A DNA stretch of 64,000 nt from Paracidovorax sp031843945. Its GTDB lineage: Bacteria; Pseudomonadota; Gammaproteobacteria; Burkholderiales; Burkholderiaceae_C. A program made the translations under genes and the position numbers. The stretch spans positions 1-64,000 of the forward strand of contig NZ_JAVTJJ010000006.1 of NCBI RefSeq assembly GCF_031843945.1, in the 5' to 3' direction. Of the stretch, positions 1 through 7,965 are shown piece by piece. Under the pieces are notes generated by a model. The model was not told the DNA's origin. It saw only the letters and a list, made by a program, of their open reading frames with translations, and did no database searches. Position 1 is the first letter of the stretch. Every line of letters begins with the position of its first letter.

Positions 1-300
1 GGGCTGTTGGCTGTTCCACTCCCTTCTGTATGCGCCGAGGAGCACAGGGCGCGGGGCGGGCGGGTGCGCCGCAGGACGCACACGCTTCAAGCTCTGACTG
101 GCTGCGGCTGTCTGAACGCAGCGCTGCAAGCGCGCAGTGAGTTCCGCAGCCCCGCCCCGTGACCGAGCACCGCAGGTTGCCCCGCAGCGAAGCGAAGGGG
201 ACGCAAACAGCAGGGTCGCCCTTTCTTTGCTTACTTTCTTTCGGCGAAGCGAAAGAAAGTGAGTGCGCAGCCGGGCGCATCACCCGGCCCCGGGAAGCAA
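1..300. repeat. GC-rich non-coding stretch, probable family-wide intergenic repeat
   Basis: No convincing gene lies in the first 377 bases. The stretch ends in a perfect inverted repeat, ACTTTCTTTCG at 233-243 and CGAAAGAAAGT at 250-260, with a six-base loop. It is followed by a GCCGGGCGCATCACCCGGCC-like palindrome near 269-289. The wording around the inverted repeat resembles intergenic repeats I recall from many Comamonadaceae chromosomes, but I cannot verify copy number here. It could act as a bidirectional terminator or be a passive repeat. Confidence 0.45.
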
Positions 301-306
301 CCTCAC

Positions 307-364
307 AAAAACTATCAAAAAGATAGCTGAAAGCGCTTGCCACATAAGCGCCAGAAGCCAAAAA
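307..364 (+). repeat. palindromic element copy, intergenic
   Basis: This is a diverged copy of the dispersed palindromic element described under findings. Hairpin 1 is CTATC and GATAG around an A-rich loop, hairpin 2 is AGCGCTT...AAGCGC, and the tail is AAGCCAAAAA. It sits just beyond the 3' end of the leftward gene that stops at 378, the usual position for the intergenic copies in this window. Confidence 0.7.
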
Positions 365-377
365 GACCAAAAATCAC

Positions 378-2156
378 TCACCAGCGAATGACCCGCTGCT
401 CTGCCTCCCAAAACAAAACCCTCCACCCCTCCACATACCGCGAAGTCCCCGCCGCAAACGGATCCACCCCCCCCGCCTTGCGCAAGACCACCAAATCCCC
501 CCCCGCAGACCCCGCCACCAACACCCTCCCATCCCCTGACAACGCCACCCCCGTCACCGCAGAAGTCGCCACCGGGTGATGCCACAACACTCGCCCTTCA
601 TCGTCCCGACCCCACAACACCCCATCCGCATCGCCATCCACCACCAGCCCTTCGATGCGAGCCGAAACGACCGCCTCGGATGATTCAGCAACTTCCTCAT
701 CCGCCAGCGGCAGACAGCGCAAACCGTCTGCCTCCACCCGCAGCCACCGCCCAGCGGCCCCGCCCACGCGCGCCGCAATCCCGCCATCCGGCAGCCAGCG
801 CACCGGCCCCACTTGCTGGCCAGATGCGGCGGCACGGTCTGCATAGCAGTCGGGCGCAAAAGCAAAGCGGCGGTGAAAGCGCGCGGCCATGTGGGCATCA
901 CCGCGCCGGCTGATCTCGCAGGCCAGTTGCAACACGCGGGCCGCGTGAAGACCGCGTGGGTCGACAGGGCGGGGGGCAGGGGGCGCATCGCTGTGTTCTG
1001 CGGCGCGGCGCAGCCAGGCGGCCTGCGCCCGGCCGGCCGCCTGCCAGGTGTGCGATAGCGCCATCCAGACACCAGGAATGACGTCTTCATCGGCCGCGTG
1101 CGGAGCATGAGCCGCAGCAAGGTCCAGCCACGCGGCAAGGTAGCGCGGCCCGTCCATGTCCGATGCGTCTTCCGATGCCGGGCAGGTTGCCACCAGATGC
1201 CGCTCGGCTGCAGCCAGCAGGCGCATCAGCCGGTCGATGTGATCTGCCGCCTCGGCTGGCAACGGCTCGCGCGTGTCGCTCAGGCGCTGGGCGTAGGTGA
1301 TGTGCAGGGCGGGCTCGCCAGTGCGGGATGCCTCGCGCTCCACGTCGATCTGGTAGCAGGCCCAGGCGCCCGTGTCGACCTCGTCTTCATCGTCCAGGTC
1401 TTCGCAATCTGCTTCGGCATTCCTGTGCCAACCCAAACGCAATGCCGCGCCACTGGCCTGGGCGTGTTTGCCACCATGGTGCGATGAGGGCGGCCGGCTG
1501 CTGACGCGCAGCGTGCCTTGCCAGCCGCCGAGCCGCTTGGCGCGCGAGGCACCCGGCACTGGCTGAGCAAAAGCAGGCAGCAAGGCCAGCGCCTCAATGC
1601 GCTCGGGTGTCCACAGCGAAAGCAGTTGCTGGCGCAGCGGGTAATGGGCGCGGCGCTGCGCGATGCCCTTGCGCCAATAGTCGAGCAGCCCCTGCCAGGC
1701 CTGCCTGCAGGCCTGCAGCACCTCGGGCGGGCCGTCGTTGGCAGCCAGATCGAACGGCAACCATGCACCGGCCGCGCCACTGCCGTGTGGCCGATAAAGC
1801 TGGGTAAAGCCGATGGGGGAGGACGACTGTCGCCGCAACCAGGCGGCTGCGCGTGTTGCGGCGGCTTGCAGCAGGCTGGTGTAGGTGGGGCGCTGCGCGT
1901 CGGCGATCCAGAAGTCCCATTGCTGCCAGACGGTGAGAAAGAGGCCGTCGTGGTAGGTGTCGCCGTCTTCGTCCACATGCGCGCGGGTGAGCAGAAAGTC
2001 GGTGTCGCCGAACCAGCCCTGCGCCTTGCGGCGGCTCTTGTCGGGCAAGGCGGTGTGCACAAGCTGCTTCAGGTTGGCGGCGGTCAGCGCGGAATCGGCC
2101 GTTGGCTGGGCATCGGCTTGCGGCGAATCAGCGACGAAAGACGGGGAGGTACTCAT
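378..2156 (-). CDS. hypothetical protein, 592 aa, with propeller-like C-terminus
   Basis: I do not recognise this protein. It is long, Ala- and Arg-rich and soluble, with no signal peptide or membrane segment. An acidic patch (DCEDLDDEDEVD) lies near residue 255. The last 120 residues read like two or three beta-propeller blades: SAVTGVALSGDGRVLVAGS followed by GGDLVVLRKAGG, a rhythm seen in WD40 or PQQ repeats. The middle is rich in Trp and helical, possibly TPR-like. A gene of 166 residues lies 93 bases upstream on the same strand and may be co-transcribed. Codon use is like the neighbours. The start ATG at 2156 is the first in frame and has no obvious strong ribosome site. The coding call is firm from length and codon bias; the function is unknown. 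Confidence 0.8.
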   Translation of the reverse strand: MSTSPSFVADSPQADAQPTADSALTAANLKQLVHTALPDKSRRKAQGWFGDTDFLLTRAHVDEDGDTYHDGLFLTVWQQWDFWIADAQRPTYTSLLQAAATRAAAWLRRQSSSPIGFTQLYRPHGSGAAGAWLPFDLAANDGPPEVLQACRQAWQGLLDYWRKGIAQRRAHYPLRQQLLSLWTPERIEALALLPAFAQPVPGASRAKRLGGWQGTLRVSSRPPSSHHGGKHAQASGAALRLGWHRNAEADCEDLDDEDEVDTGAWACYQIDVEREASRTGEPALHITYAQRLSDTREPLPAEAADHIDRLMRLLAAAERHLVATCPASEDASDMDGPRYLAAWLDLAAAHAPHAADEDVIPGVWMALSHTWQAAGRAQAAWLRRAAEHSDAPPAPRPVDPRGLHAARVLQLACEISRRGDAHMAARFHRRFAFAPDCYADRAAASGQQVGPVRWLPDGGIAARVGGAAGRWLRVEADGLRCLPLADEEVAESSEAVVSARIEGLVVDGDADGVLWGRDDEGRVLWHHPVATSAVTGVALSGDGRVLVAGSAGGDLVVLRKAGGVDPFAAGTSRYVEGWRVLFWEAEQRVIRW

Positions 2157-2249
2157 GGTTCCCGGACTGTGCCACGGGCATGCTCCACACGCAGCAACGG
2201 GGCCGTGCAGGCCCCGTCGTGGGTGATTGGTTGGATGAAGGGCTGCGCG

Positions 2250-2750
2250 TCAGCTGGGCTGGCGCTTCGTTCCGTCTGCCGCTTGGCTCTCGTCGGCTTC
2301 AGCGTAATCGTGTTCAACGGCATGGCCGTCTTGCGAGATCTCGGCGTCAGGAACCGGCTGATCAGTGCCCTGGCTCTGGCTCTGGCTCTGACTTTGTGAC
2401 TGCTGCGACTGAGCCTGAGTGGGCTGCGCCGATGCACCTTCTTCGCCCTGCAGTTGCTGCTGCTGCGCGTTCTCTGCAATTTCGGCGTCGTCTGGCGCTG
2501 TCTGCGGCGCCACGGCAGGCTTGCCATCCACCAGGATCTTGCCTTCGCGCGCATAGCGTTCGAACTGGTCGCGGGGCATGGCAGCCAGGCCGGCGGCGTC
2601 GTTGTCGGCCTTCCAGCTCAGGGTGACGCTGTCGGGTGCATGGGTCAGCTCCACCGGGCCTTCCGGAATCGCCACCGGCATGCCGTCGCCTTCGCGGTAG
2701 GTGACTTCGCCCTGGATGGTGGCTTGTTGCGTGCCGTGTTGTTGTGTCAT
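2250..2750 (-). CDS. hypothetical protein with Gln/Ser-rich tail, 166 aa
   Basis: Function not recognised. The chosen start (MTQQHGTQQATIQGEV) follows an AGAGGA ribosome site by about six bases; the longer frame to 2840 has no such site. Residues 1-70 form a compact globular part (EVTYREGDGMPVAIPEGPVE...). The rest is low complexity, rich in Gln, Ala and Glu, with a run of alternating Ser-Gln encoded by TGGCTC hexamer repeats at about 2371-2392 on the plus strand. The hexamer unit means that gain or loss of units would lengthen or shorten the tail without breaking the frame. It lies upstream of, and in line with, the 592-residue unknown gene and may form an operon with it. Confidence 0.7.
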   Translation of the reverse strand: MTQQHGTQQATIQGEVTYREGDGMPVAIPEGPVELTHAPDSVTLSWKADNDAAGLAAMPRDQFERYAREGKILVDGKPAVAPQTAPDDAEIAENAQQQQLQGEEGASAQPTQAQSQQSQSQSQSQSQGTDQPVPDAEISQDGHAVEHDYAEADESQAADGTKRQPS

Positions 2751-2872
2751 TTGCGTCCTCTTTCTCAGATGGGCGCCAGTGGCGCATTTAGGAGGTGTCA
2801 TTACACCCGCAGGGCGCAGCGCCGGGCTGTCGGACAACACCCGTTTTCGCAGTGCAACATTCCAGATAAATA

Positions 2873-2922
2873 GGCCTCAAGCGCTTTATTCATAAGCGCT
2901 TGTAGCTATTAAGTTGATAGCG
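2873..2922 (-). repeat. palindromic element copy, intergenic
   Basis: Reverse-orientation copy: GGCCTCAAGCGCTT, then a short loop, AAGCGCTTG, and the second hairpin TAGCTATTAAGTTGATAGC-like. It ends two bases before the stop codon of the leftward MFS gene, so it would form the 3' end of that transcript. Confidence 0.85.
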
Positions 2923-2923
2923 A

Positions 2924-4144
2924 TCATGCTGCAGTCAGCTCGGCTGTTGTACCTGCCGTCCTGGCCAGTTGAGCGTCGTGCCAGACCGCGGCTGCATTGG
3001 CCAGCCCGATGGCGATGCCCACGGCGCAGGTGGCACGCCAGCCGCCCACAGCCCAAGCCAGCGACCCCGCCGCAGAGCCAGCCGCGGCGCCCGTGAAATA
3101 CGCGGTCATGTACACCGCATTCAGGCGTGAGCGGGCATCAGGCGCCAGGGCGTAGATCACGTTTTGGTTGCTGATGTGCACGCCCTGCAGGGCCAGGTCG
3201 ATCAGCAGCATGCCGGTCAGGAACCACACGAGGCTGGCGCTACCCAGCCACAGCGGTAGCCAGCTGACGAGCACCAGCAGCACCGATGCGCGGGTGGTCC
3301 ATTGCTCATGGCCACGGTCGGCAAGCAGGCCGGCCACGTTGGCCATCAGTGCGCCCGCCACCCCGGCCAGGCCCACCAGCCCGATCTGCGCATCGCTTAA
3401 GGCATGGGCGGGGCCGCCCAGCATCAGCGCCATGGTGGAAAACAGCACACTCACCGACGCGAACGACAGCCCGCCCAGCAAGGCCCGGCTGCGCAGGCGC
3501 GGGTGCCGCCTTGCCAGCGTGCCCAGCGACCGCAATACCTGCAGATAGCCGGGCGGGTGGGCCGGGCGGGGCAGCGGCGGCAGGGCGAACCACAGCGCCA
3601 GCGCCACCAGCAGCATGGCCAGGCCGGCGGCGCGGTAGACCAGGTTCCAGCCGCCCAACCCCGACAGCAGCCCTGCGATGCTGCGCGCCGCCAGAATGCC
3701 GATCAGCAGCCCGCTCATCACCATGCCCACGGCACGTCCGCCGCGGCCGGGCGCAGCCAGAGATGCGGCCAGCGGCACCAGCACTTGCGCAGCCACAGAG
3801 AAAAGGCCCGTCATCACGGTGCCTACCGCCAGCCACGCAAAGCTGCCCGCAAAGCCGCTGAGAAACAGGCCCGCTGCCGCCAGCACCATCAGCAGCACGA
3901 TGAGGCGCCGGCGTTCCAGCTTGTCGCCCAGCGGCACCAGCAAGAGCAGGCCGCAGGCGTACGACACCTGCGCCAGCGTGACGGTGAGCGCGGCGGTGGA
4001 TTCACTCACCCGCAACTGCGTGGCGATTGAATGCAGCAGCGGCTGGTTGTAGTAATTCGCGCCCGCGCACAGCCCGCAGGCCAGCGCCATCAGCAGCAGC
4101 ACGGGCGTGGTCAGGGCGGCTGGGGCTGGGTGGGACGGGTTCAT
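2924..4144 (-). CDS. MFS transporter, 12-helix exporter
   Basis: A major facilitator of 406 residues, the usual family length, with about twelve hydrophobic helices. The N-terminal helix carries GANYYNQPLL, a hallmark of one branch of drug and metabolite exporters. Loop 2-3 reads GDKLERRRL, the MFS motif A. Its ATG overlaps the stop of the RidA-like gene (ATGA at 4141-4144), so the two are translationally coupled and transcribed from the promoter at 4626-4656. That promoter has a SoxR operator, so export of a redox-active or toxic compound under oxidative or redox-cycling stress is the likely role. The substrate cannot be read from the sequence. Confidence 0.9.
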   Translation of the reverse strand: MNPSHPAPAALTTPVLLLMALACGLCAGANYYNQPLLHSIATQLRVSESTAALTVTLAQVSYACGLLLLVPLGDKLERRRLIVLLMVLAAAGLFLSGFAGSFAWLAVGTVMTGLFSVAAQVLVPLAASLAAPGRGGRAVGMVMSGLLIGILAARSIAGLLSGLGGWNLVYRAAGLAMLLVALALWFALPPLPRPAHPPGYLQVLRSLGTLARRHPRLRSRALLGGLSFASVSVLFSTMALMLGGPAHALSDAQIGLVGLAGVAGALMANVAGLLADRGHEQWTTRASVLLVLVSWLPLWLGSASLVWFLTGMLLIDLALQGVHISNQNVIYALAPDARSRLNAVYMTAYFTGAAAGSAAGSLAWAVGGWRATCAVGIAIGLANAAAVWHDAQLARTAGTTAELTAA

Positions 4145-4590
4145 GCGCAGTCAGCGTCGGCGGGCAGTACGGCGGTGGCGTCGATCTCGAACAGCATGCC
4201 GTCCAGCGCCAGGCGCGGCACGGGGATCAGCGTGCAGGCCGGCGTGGGCGAATCGCCCCACATGGCTATCAGCGCGCGGGTGAACAGGGCCAGGCGCGCC
4301 TCGGTGTGGTCCACCACCAGCACCGTCAGGCGTGCGACGTCGGCGGGCTGTGCTCCAGCGGCGCGCAAGGCGATGCCCAGGTTGGCCAGCGCCTGGCGCA
4401 TCTGCGCCTCGAAACCTTCCGCCAATTGGCCTTGTGCGTCTTCACCGCCCTGGCCGGCAATGTGGATGGTGCGTGCGGGTTGTTGCACCACGGCGATGTG
4501 CGAATAGCCGTTGGGCTGCGGGTCGTAGAGGCCAGCGGGGTTGTGAAAGCTGAGCAGCGGGGAAGGGCGGTGCGATGGGGTAAGAGACAT
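4141..4590 (-). CDS. RidA-family (YjgF/YER057c) protein lacking the catalytic Arg
   Basis: A 149-residue protein with the RidA fold signature TIHIAGQGG near the N-terminus and the C-terminal LFEIDATAVLP strand. True RidA enzymes hydrolyse enamine/imine intermediates and need an Arg in a PARSC-like motif. Here the aligned motif is PACTLIPVPRL, so that Arg is Cys. The protein is therefore probably not a standard RidA deaminase; related RidA-like subfamilies bind small ligands or act as redox-switched chaperones. It is the first gene of the SoxR-controlled pair with the MFS exporter and shares ATGA with it. The Cys in place of Arg could be redox-relevant, but that is speculation. Confidence 0.85.
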   Translation of the reverse strand: MSLTPSHRPSPLLSFHNPAGLYDPQPNGYSHIAVVQQPARTIHIAGQGGEDAQGQLAEGFEAQMRQALANLGIALRAAGAQPADVARLTVLVVDHTEARLALFTRALIAMWGDSPTPACTLIPVPRLALDGMLFEIDATAVLPADADCA

Positions 4591-4625
4591 GCGGCGTTTC
4601 AGTCAATGGCTATTGGAAGCCCGCT

Positions 4626-4656
4626 AGTATTGAACCTCAACCGGGCTTGAGGTCAA
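4626..4656 (-). promoter_or_regulatory. SoxR-type promoter for the RidA-MFS operon
   Basis: The palindrome CCTCAACCGGGCTTGAGG at 4635-4652 has the same arms and length as the SoxR operator of enteric soxS (CCTCAA-N6-TTGAGG). Reading leftward it lies between a -35 TTGACC (4651-4656) and a -10 AATACT (4626-4631) separated by exactly 19 bases. This over-long spacer is diagnostic of MerR-family activated promoters. Reading rightward there is no matching -10, so the target is the leftward operon. Confidence 0.9.
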
Positions 4657-4697
4657 GCCAGGTTCTGAACATTGTTGACCACCCATTTCAACTCACC

Positions 4698-5279
4698 ATG
4701 CCCGCTGCCCGCACTGCCGATGACGACACCCCCACCGCGCCTGAGCTGACCGTTGGCGAGGTCGCCCAGCGCAGCGGCGTGGCCGTGTCTGCGCTGCATT
4801 TCTACGAAGCCAAGGGGCTGATCAGCAGCCTGCGCAGTGCGGGCAACCAGCGGCGCTATCCGCGTTCGGTGCTGCGGCGGGTGGCGGTCATCAAGGTGGC
4901 GCAGCGCATGGGCGTGCCGTTAGCCGACATCGCCACCGCCTTGCAGGCGCTGCCCGCGGGCCGTACGCCCAACGCGGCGGACTGGCGCCGTATGTCGGCG
5001 CGGTGGAAGGCGGGGCTGGAAGAGCGCATTCGCATCCTCACGCAGCTGCGCGATCAGCTCGATGGTTGCATCGGCTGCGGGTGCCTGTCGCTCAAGGAAT
5101 GCCCTTTGCGCAATGCGCAGGACGTGCTGGCTGAGGCCGGGCCTGGCCCGCACTTCGAGCAGGCTGCGCAGGGGCCGGTGCCTGTTCAGGTGGCGTCAGA
5201 GGTGGCGGGGCGGCCGGAGTGGATCTGGCCGCAACCGCGAAAGGTGGCGCGCAGCGGCACCACGGAGAAATCCAAGTAA
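4698..5279 (+). CDS. soxR: SoxR, redox-sensing MerR-family activator
   Basis: A 193-residue MerR-type regulator. The N-terminal winged helix reads LTVGEVAQRSGVAVSALHFY, followed by GNQRRYPRSVLRRV, a dimerisation helix, and the C-terminal cluster motif CIGCGCLSLKECPL. Its four Cys residues hold the [2Fe-2S] sensor of SoxR. Oxidation by redox-cycling compounds turns the bound repressor into an activator that untwists 19-base-spacer promoters. The start at 4698 (MPAARTADDD) is preferred because the longer frame would begin inside the SoxR operator. In most non-enteric bacteria SoxR controls small sets of transporter and redox genes directly, without SoxS; the divergent RidA-MFS pair fits this. 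Confidence 0.95.
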   Translation: MPAARTADDDTPTAPELTVGEVAQRSGVAVSALHFYEAKGLISSLRSAGNQRRYPRSVLRRVAVIKVAQRMGVPLADIATALQALPAGRTPNAADWRRMSARWKAGLEERIRILTQLRDQLDGCIGCGCLSLKECPLRNAQDVLAEAGPGPHFEQAAQGPVPVQVASEVAGRPEWIWPQPRKVARSGTTEKSK

Positions 5280-5284
5280 AAATC

Positions 5285-5334
5285 GGCCCTAGCGCTTGAT
5301 GGATAAGCGCTGTGTGCTATAAATTCAATAGCAC
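5285..5334 (-). repeat. palindromic element copy, between convergent genes
   Basis: Reverse-orientation copy: GGCCCTAGCGCTTGATGG, then ATAAGCGC, then the TGCTATAAATTCAATAGCA hairpin. It fills the gap between the soxR stop and the oppositely oriented mgtC-like gene, where it could terminate both transcripts. Confidence 0.85.
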
Positions 5335-5350
5335 TCAGCGGTTGGGGAAG

Positions 5351-5866
5351 TCATTCCTTGTCCTGCGGCACCGTGCGGCTGCCGCGTCTTTGCATCACGG
5401 TCTGCAGCAGCGGAATGGCCCAGAAGATCAGCAAAGCCAGCGCGGTGGCCAGCAACGCGGTGAATTCCAGCCCCAGGCCCGCCGCCACGCCAATGGCCGC
5501 CGTCAGCCAGATGCCGGCCGCCGTAGTCAGGCCCTTCACCTGGCTTTCGGCATCGCCCTTCAGGATGGTGCCGGCACCCAGAAAACCCACGCCCGCGATG
5601 ATGCCCTGCAGCACCCGGCTGTTGTCCGCCGCGTCGATGCCGGCCTGCTGCGCGGCCAGCACGAACATCGCCGCACCCATCGACACCAGCATGTGCGTGC
5701 GCACGCCCGCAGCCTTGCCCTTGTGCTCGCGCTCCAGGCCCAGCAGGCCGCCCAGCAGCGCGGCCACCGACAGCCGCAGCACGATGCGGGTGAACTGCTC
5801 GGCGTCCGACACATCGGAAAACTCGGCCGACACGGTGGCGCGAATGATGTCCCAGGTGCTGCTCAC
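5351..5866 (-). CDS. MgtC/SapB-family inner-membrane protein
   Basis: A 171-residue membrane protein with four or five helices and the family core GLLGLEREHKGKAAGVRTHMLV, broken here by a short loop, then GVGFLGAGTILK and GLTTAAGIWLTAAIGVAAG. It matches the short SapB branch, which lacks the C-terminal ACT-like domain of Salmonella MgtC. Such proteins are linked to magnesium limitation, acid and phosphate homeostasis, but their biochemical activity is not settled. It stands alone, convergent with soxR and separated from it by a palindromic element. About 200 bases upstream to truC hold no other gene. Confidence 0.9.
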   Translation of the reverse strand: MSSTWDIIRATVSAEFSDVSDAEQFTRIVLRLSVAALLGGLLGLEREHKGKAAGVRTHMLVSMGAAMFVLAAQQAGIDAADNSRVLQGIIAGVGFLGAGTILKGDAESQVKGLTTAAGIWLTAAIGVAAGLGLEFTALLATALALLIFWAIPLLQTVMQRRGSRTVPQDKE

Positions 5867-6065
5867 AGGCGGCCTTTTTCTTCCTGCGCTCCCAGTGCTG
5901 AAGGCGTCGGCGCACAGGTCTGCATGGCGCTGTTCGATGAAGGGGGCATGGATTGCGGGTCGTGTGTCATGGGCTTTGTTGTTGTTGTCAAAAAGTGAAG
6001 AGGCGAAGGCCGATTCAGCGCCGGTTCAGGTGCCACGCCACTCTGAGCTTGCCACCGCGCCAGCG

Positions 6066-6902
6066 CTAGCGGCCTTTGCCCACGTCCACGGTAGGCGCCG
6101 TCTCACAAGCGCGAGCTGTGTGGGCCATGACTTGCCATTGCCCAAGCCGCCAGAGCGCCTGCCAGTCGCGCAGGTCTGCCAGGCCTTCTGCCGGTAAAGC
6201 CTCACACCCCGCTTCATCGGGCGGCAAGCCGGTGGGTGGCCATTGCAGCCCGCTGGTGAAGGTCAGCGCTTCACCGGTCGCCGGGTGCGGCACCTGCAGC
6301 CGCCAGGCATGCAGCCACAGCCGTTGCCCGCCCAGGCGATCGGCCCACCAGCGATTGAGCGGGCCCTTGCCGTGCGTGGCGTCGCCGATGATGGGGTGGG
6401 CGATGTGCTTCAGGTGGCGGCGGATCTGGTGCCTGCGGCCGGTGGTGGGCAGGGCATGTACCAGCGATGCGCGGGTGGTGCCAAAGCGCGGGTCGGCGGC
6501 TTCGGGCCATTCCAGCTGAGCCAGGCTGCGCAAGGTGGTGTGCGCGTCCTGCACGGGTGCGTCGGGCGGGGCGTCGTCGGGCCGCAAGGCATGGTCCACC
6601 TGCACGGCGCCAGGCGCCCAGCCACGCACCAGCGCCAGATAGTCCTTGCGCACGGCGTGGTGCTCGAACGCCTGTGACAAGGCCCGCGCCGCCGCCGGGT
6701 GCAGCGCCATCACCAGCACGCCGCAGGTGCCCTTGTCGAGCCGGTGCACGGGGTAGACGTGCTGGCCCAACTGGTCTCGCAAGGTCTGCATCACGAATCG
6801 TGTTTCGCCCGCGTCCAGCCCTGTGCGGTGCACCAGCCAGCCCGCAGGCTTGTACACGGCGGCGAGGTGCTCGTCGCGCCAGAGGATGTGCAGGGCAGGC
6901 AT
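6066..6902 (-). CDS. truC: tRNA pseudouridine-65 synthase TruC
   Basis: A 278-residue RluA-superfamily enzyme that isomerises U65 in tRNA. Typical TruC features in order are AVYKPAGWLVHRTGLD near residue 17, the catalytic loop VYPVHRLDKGTCGVLVMAL with the essential Asp in HRLDK around residue 56, RKDYLALVRGW, and TGRRHQIRRHLKHIAHPIIGD. The strong match to the VMQTLRDQLGQHV segment of E. coli TruC separates it from RluC/RluD. The C-terminus carries about 20 extra residues. It is transcribed away from olsB. Its stop codon TAG lies in GGCCGCTAGCGCTGG, which resembles one end of the dispersed palindromic element, though the match is too short to be sure. Confidence 0.92.
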   Translation of the reverse strand: MPALHILWRDEHLAAVYKPAGWLVHRTGLDAGETRFVMQTLRDQLGQHVYPVHRLDKGTCGVLVMALHPAAARALSQAFEHHAVRKDYLALVRGWAPGAVQVDHALRPDDAPPDAPVQDAHTTLRSLAQLEWPEAADPRFGTTRASLVHALPTTGRRHQIRRHLKHIAHPIIGDATHGKGPLNRWWADRLGGQRLWLHAWRLQVPHPATGEALTFTSGLQWPPTGLPPDEAGCEALPAEGLADLRDWQALWRLGQWQVMAHTARACETAPTVDVGKGR

Positions 6903-6953
6903 GCGGGGGTGTGGAAAAAAGGGAAGGGCGATCGGCTGACGGGCGCCGATTGT

Positions 6954-6993
6954 CTGTCATGCCGTGTTCATGCGGCAGACACGGGCATGTCAT
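6954..6993 (+). promoter_or_regulatory. candidate Pho box upstream of olsB
   Basis: Four seven-base half-sites lie in strict 11-base phase: CTGTCAT (6954), TGTTCAT (6965), CAGACAC (6976), ATGTCAT (6987), each followed by a four-base spacer. The PhoB consensus is CTGTCAT-N4-CTGTCAT; the first and last copies are nearly perfect. The region lies 136-175 bases upstream of the olsB start in the truC-olsB divergent gap. Confidence 0.6.
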
Positions 6994-7128
6994 ACCGCGG
7001 CGGCACATTGCATGCAGTGGCGGAGCAACGCAACGCTGGTCAGAGCAAGGCACAAAGCCAAAGCCCGCTGCCGTCTGTCTGCCCGCTTGATCGATTGATT
7101 GACTGCATTCCTACCTCAGGAGAGCCGA

Positions 7129-7965
7129 ATGAATGAATTGCCCACCCCGACCATGGCCCTCAGCCCCGCCACGTTGCCCAGGGGGTCACTTCACCGTCCT
7201 GGCAGCGCAGTGGGCCTGGGCGGGGCTGCGCCGGCGCGCGGCGGGGTGGCGGTGGCATGGGCGCGGCATGTCGACGAAGTGCGTGAAGCGCAGCGACTGA
7301 GGTTTTCTGTTTTTGCGTCCGAGATGGGTGCGCGGCTGAACACGCCGCTGCCCGGCCACGACGTGGACCTGTTCGATGACTATTGTGAGCATCTGCTGGT
7401 CCGCGATGCAGACACCCGGCAGGTGATTGGCACCTACCGTGTGCTGACGCCGGCGCAGGCGCGGCGTGTGGGCAGCACCTACAGCGACACCGAATTCGAT
7501 CTGACCCGCCTGCGCAGCCTGCGCACGCGCATGGTGGAGCTGGGCCGCAGTTGCGTGCACCCGGACCATCGCCATGGGGGCGTGATCCTGGCGCTGTGGG
7601 GGGCGCTTGCCGACTTCATGGTGCGCAACCAGCTCGACACCATGATCGGCTGCGCCAGCATTCCAATGCTGCACAACGGCGTGGTCAGCGGCGATGCGGC
7701 CGCCAGTATCTGGGAGCAGCTGCGCCACACGCACATGGCTCCCATCGACTACCACGTGCTGCCGCGCCTGGCGCTGCCGGTGGAGAAGCTGGACGGCTCG
7801 CTGCCCATAGAGCCGCCTGCGCTCATCAAGGGCTATCTGCGGCTCGGTGCCCGGGTGCTGGGCGCGCCAGCGTGGGACCCTGACTTCAACACCGCCGATC
7901 TGCCCATGCTGATGCGGCTGGCCGATCTGCCGGTCAAGTACCGCAAGCACTTCCTGGGCGCCTGA
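7129..7965 (+). CDS. olsB: OlsB-type ornithine N-acyltransferase (GNAT hemolysin-like family)
   Basis: A 278-residue member of the acetyltransferase family that makes lyso-ornithine lipid from ornithine and 3-hydroxyacyl-ACP. Recognisable blocks are AWARHVDEVREAQRLRFSVF, the acidic HDVDLFDDYCEHLLV, VIGTYRVL, and the acyl-binding VELGRSCVHPDHRHGGVI. The last part holds the IKGYLRLGARVLGAPAWDPDF motif typical of OlsB proteins. The ATG at 7129 follows CAGGAGAG by seven bases. Ornithine lipids contain no phosphorus and replace phospholipids in phosphate-starved bacteria. That fits the adjacent phosphate island and the candidate Pho box upstream. OlsA, the second acyltransferase, is not in this window. 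A plain GNAT of unknown substrate is the alternative. Confidence 0.82.
   Translation: MNELPTPTMALSPATLPRGSLHRPGSAVGLGGAAPARGGVAVAWARHVDEVREAQRLRFSVFASEMGARLNTPLPGHDVDLFDDYCEHLLVRDADTRQVIGTYRVLTPAQARRVGSTYSDTEFDLTRLRSLRTRMVELGRSCVHPDHRHGGVILALWGALADFMVRNQLDTMIGCASIPMLHNGVVSGDAAASIWEQLRHTHMAPIDYHVLPRLALPVEKLDGSLPIEPPALIKGYLRLGARVLGAPAWDPDFNTADLPMLMRLADLPVKYRKHFLGA

Noticed and set aside
2371..2392. TGGCTC hexamer repeats as a phase-variation switch
   Set aside because: Unit length is a multiple of three and copy number is low, so it cannot switch the frame.
2153..2840. Longer leftward frame starting at 2840 for the Ser-Gln protein, and other frames over the same DNA
   Set aside because: The start at 2750 has a good ribosome site and the extra residues look like translated non-coding DNA.
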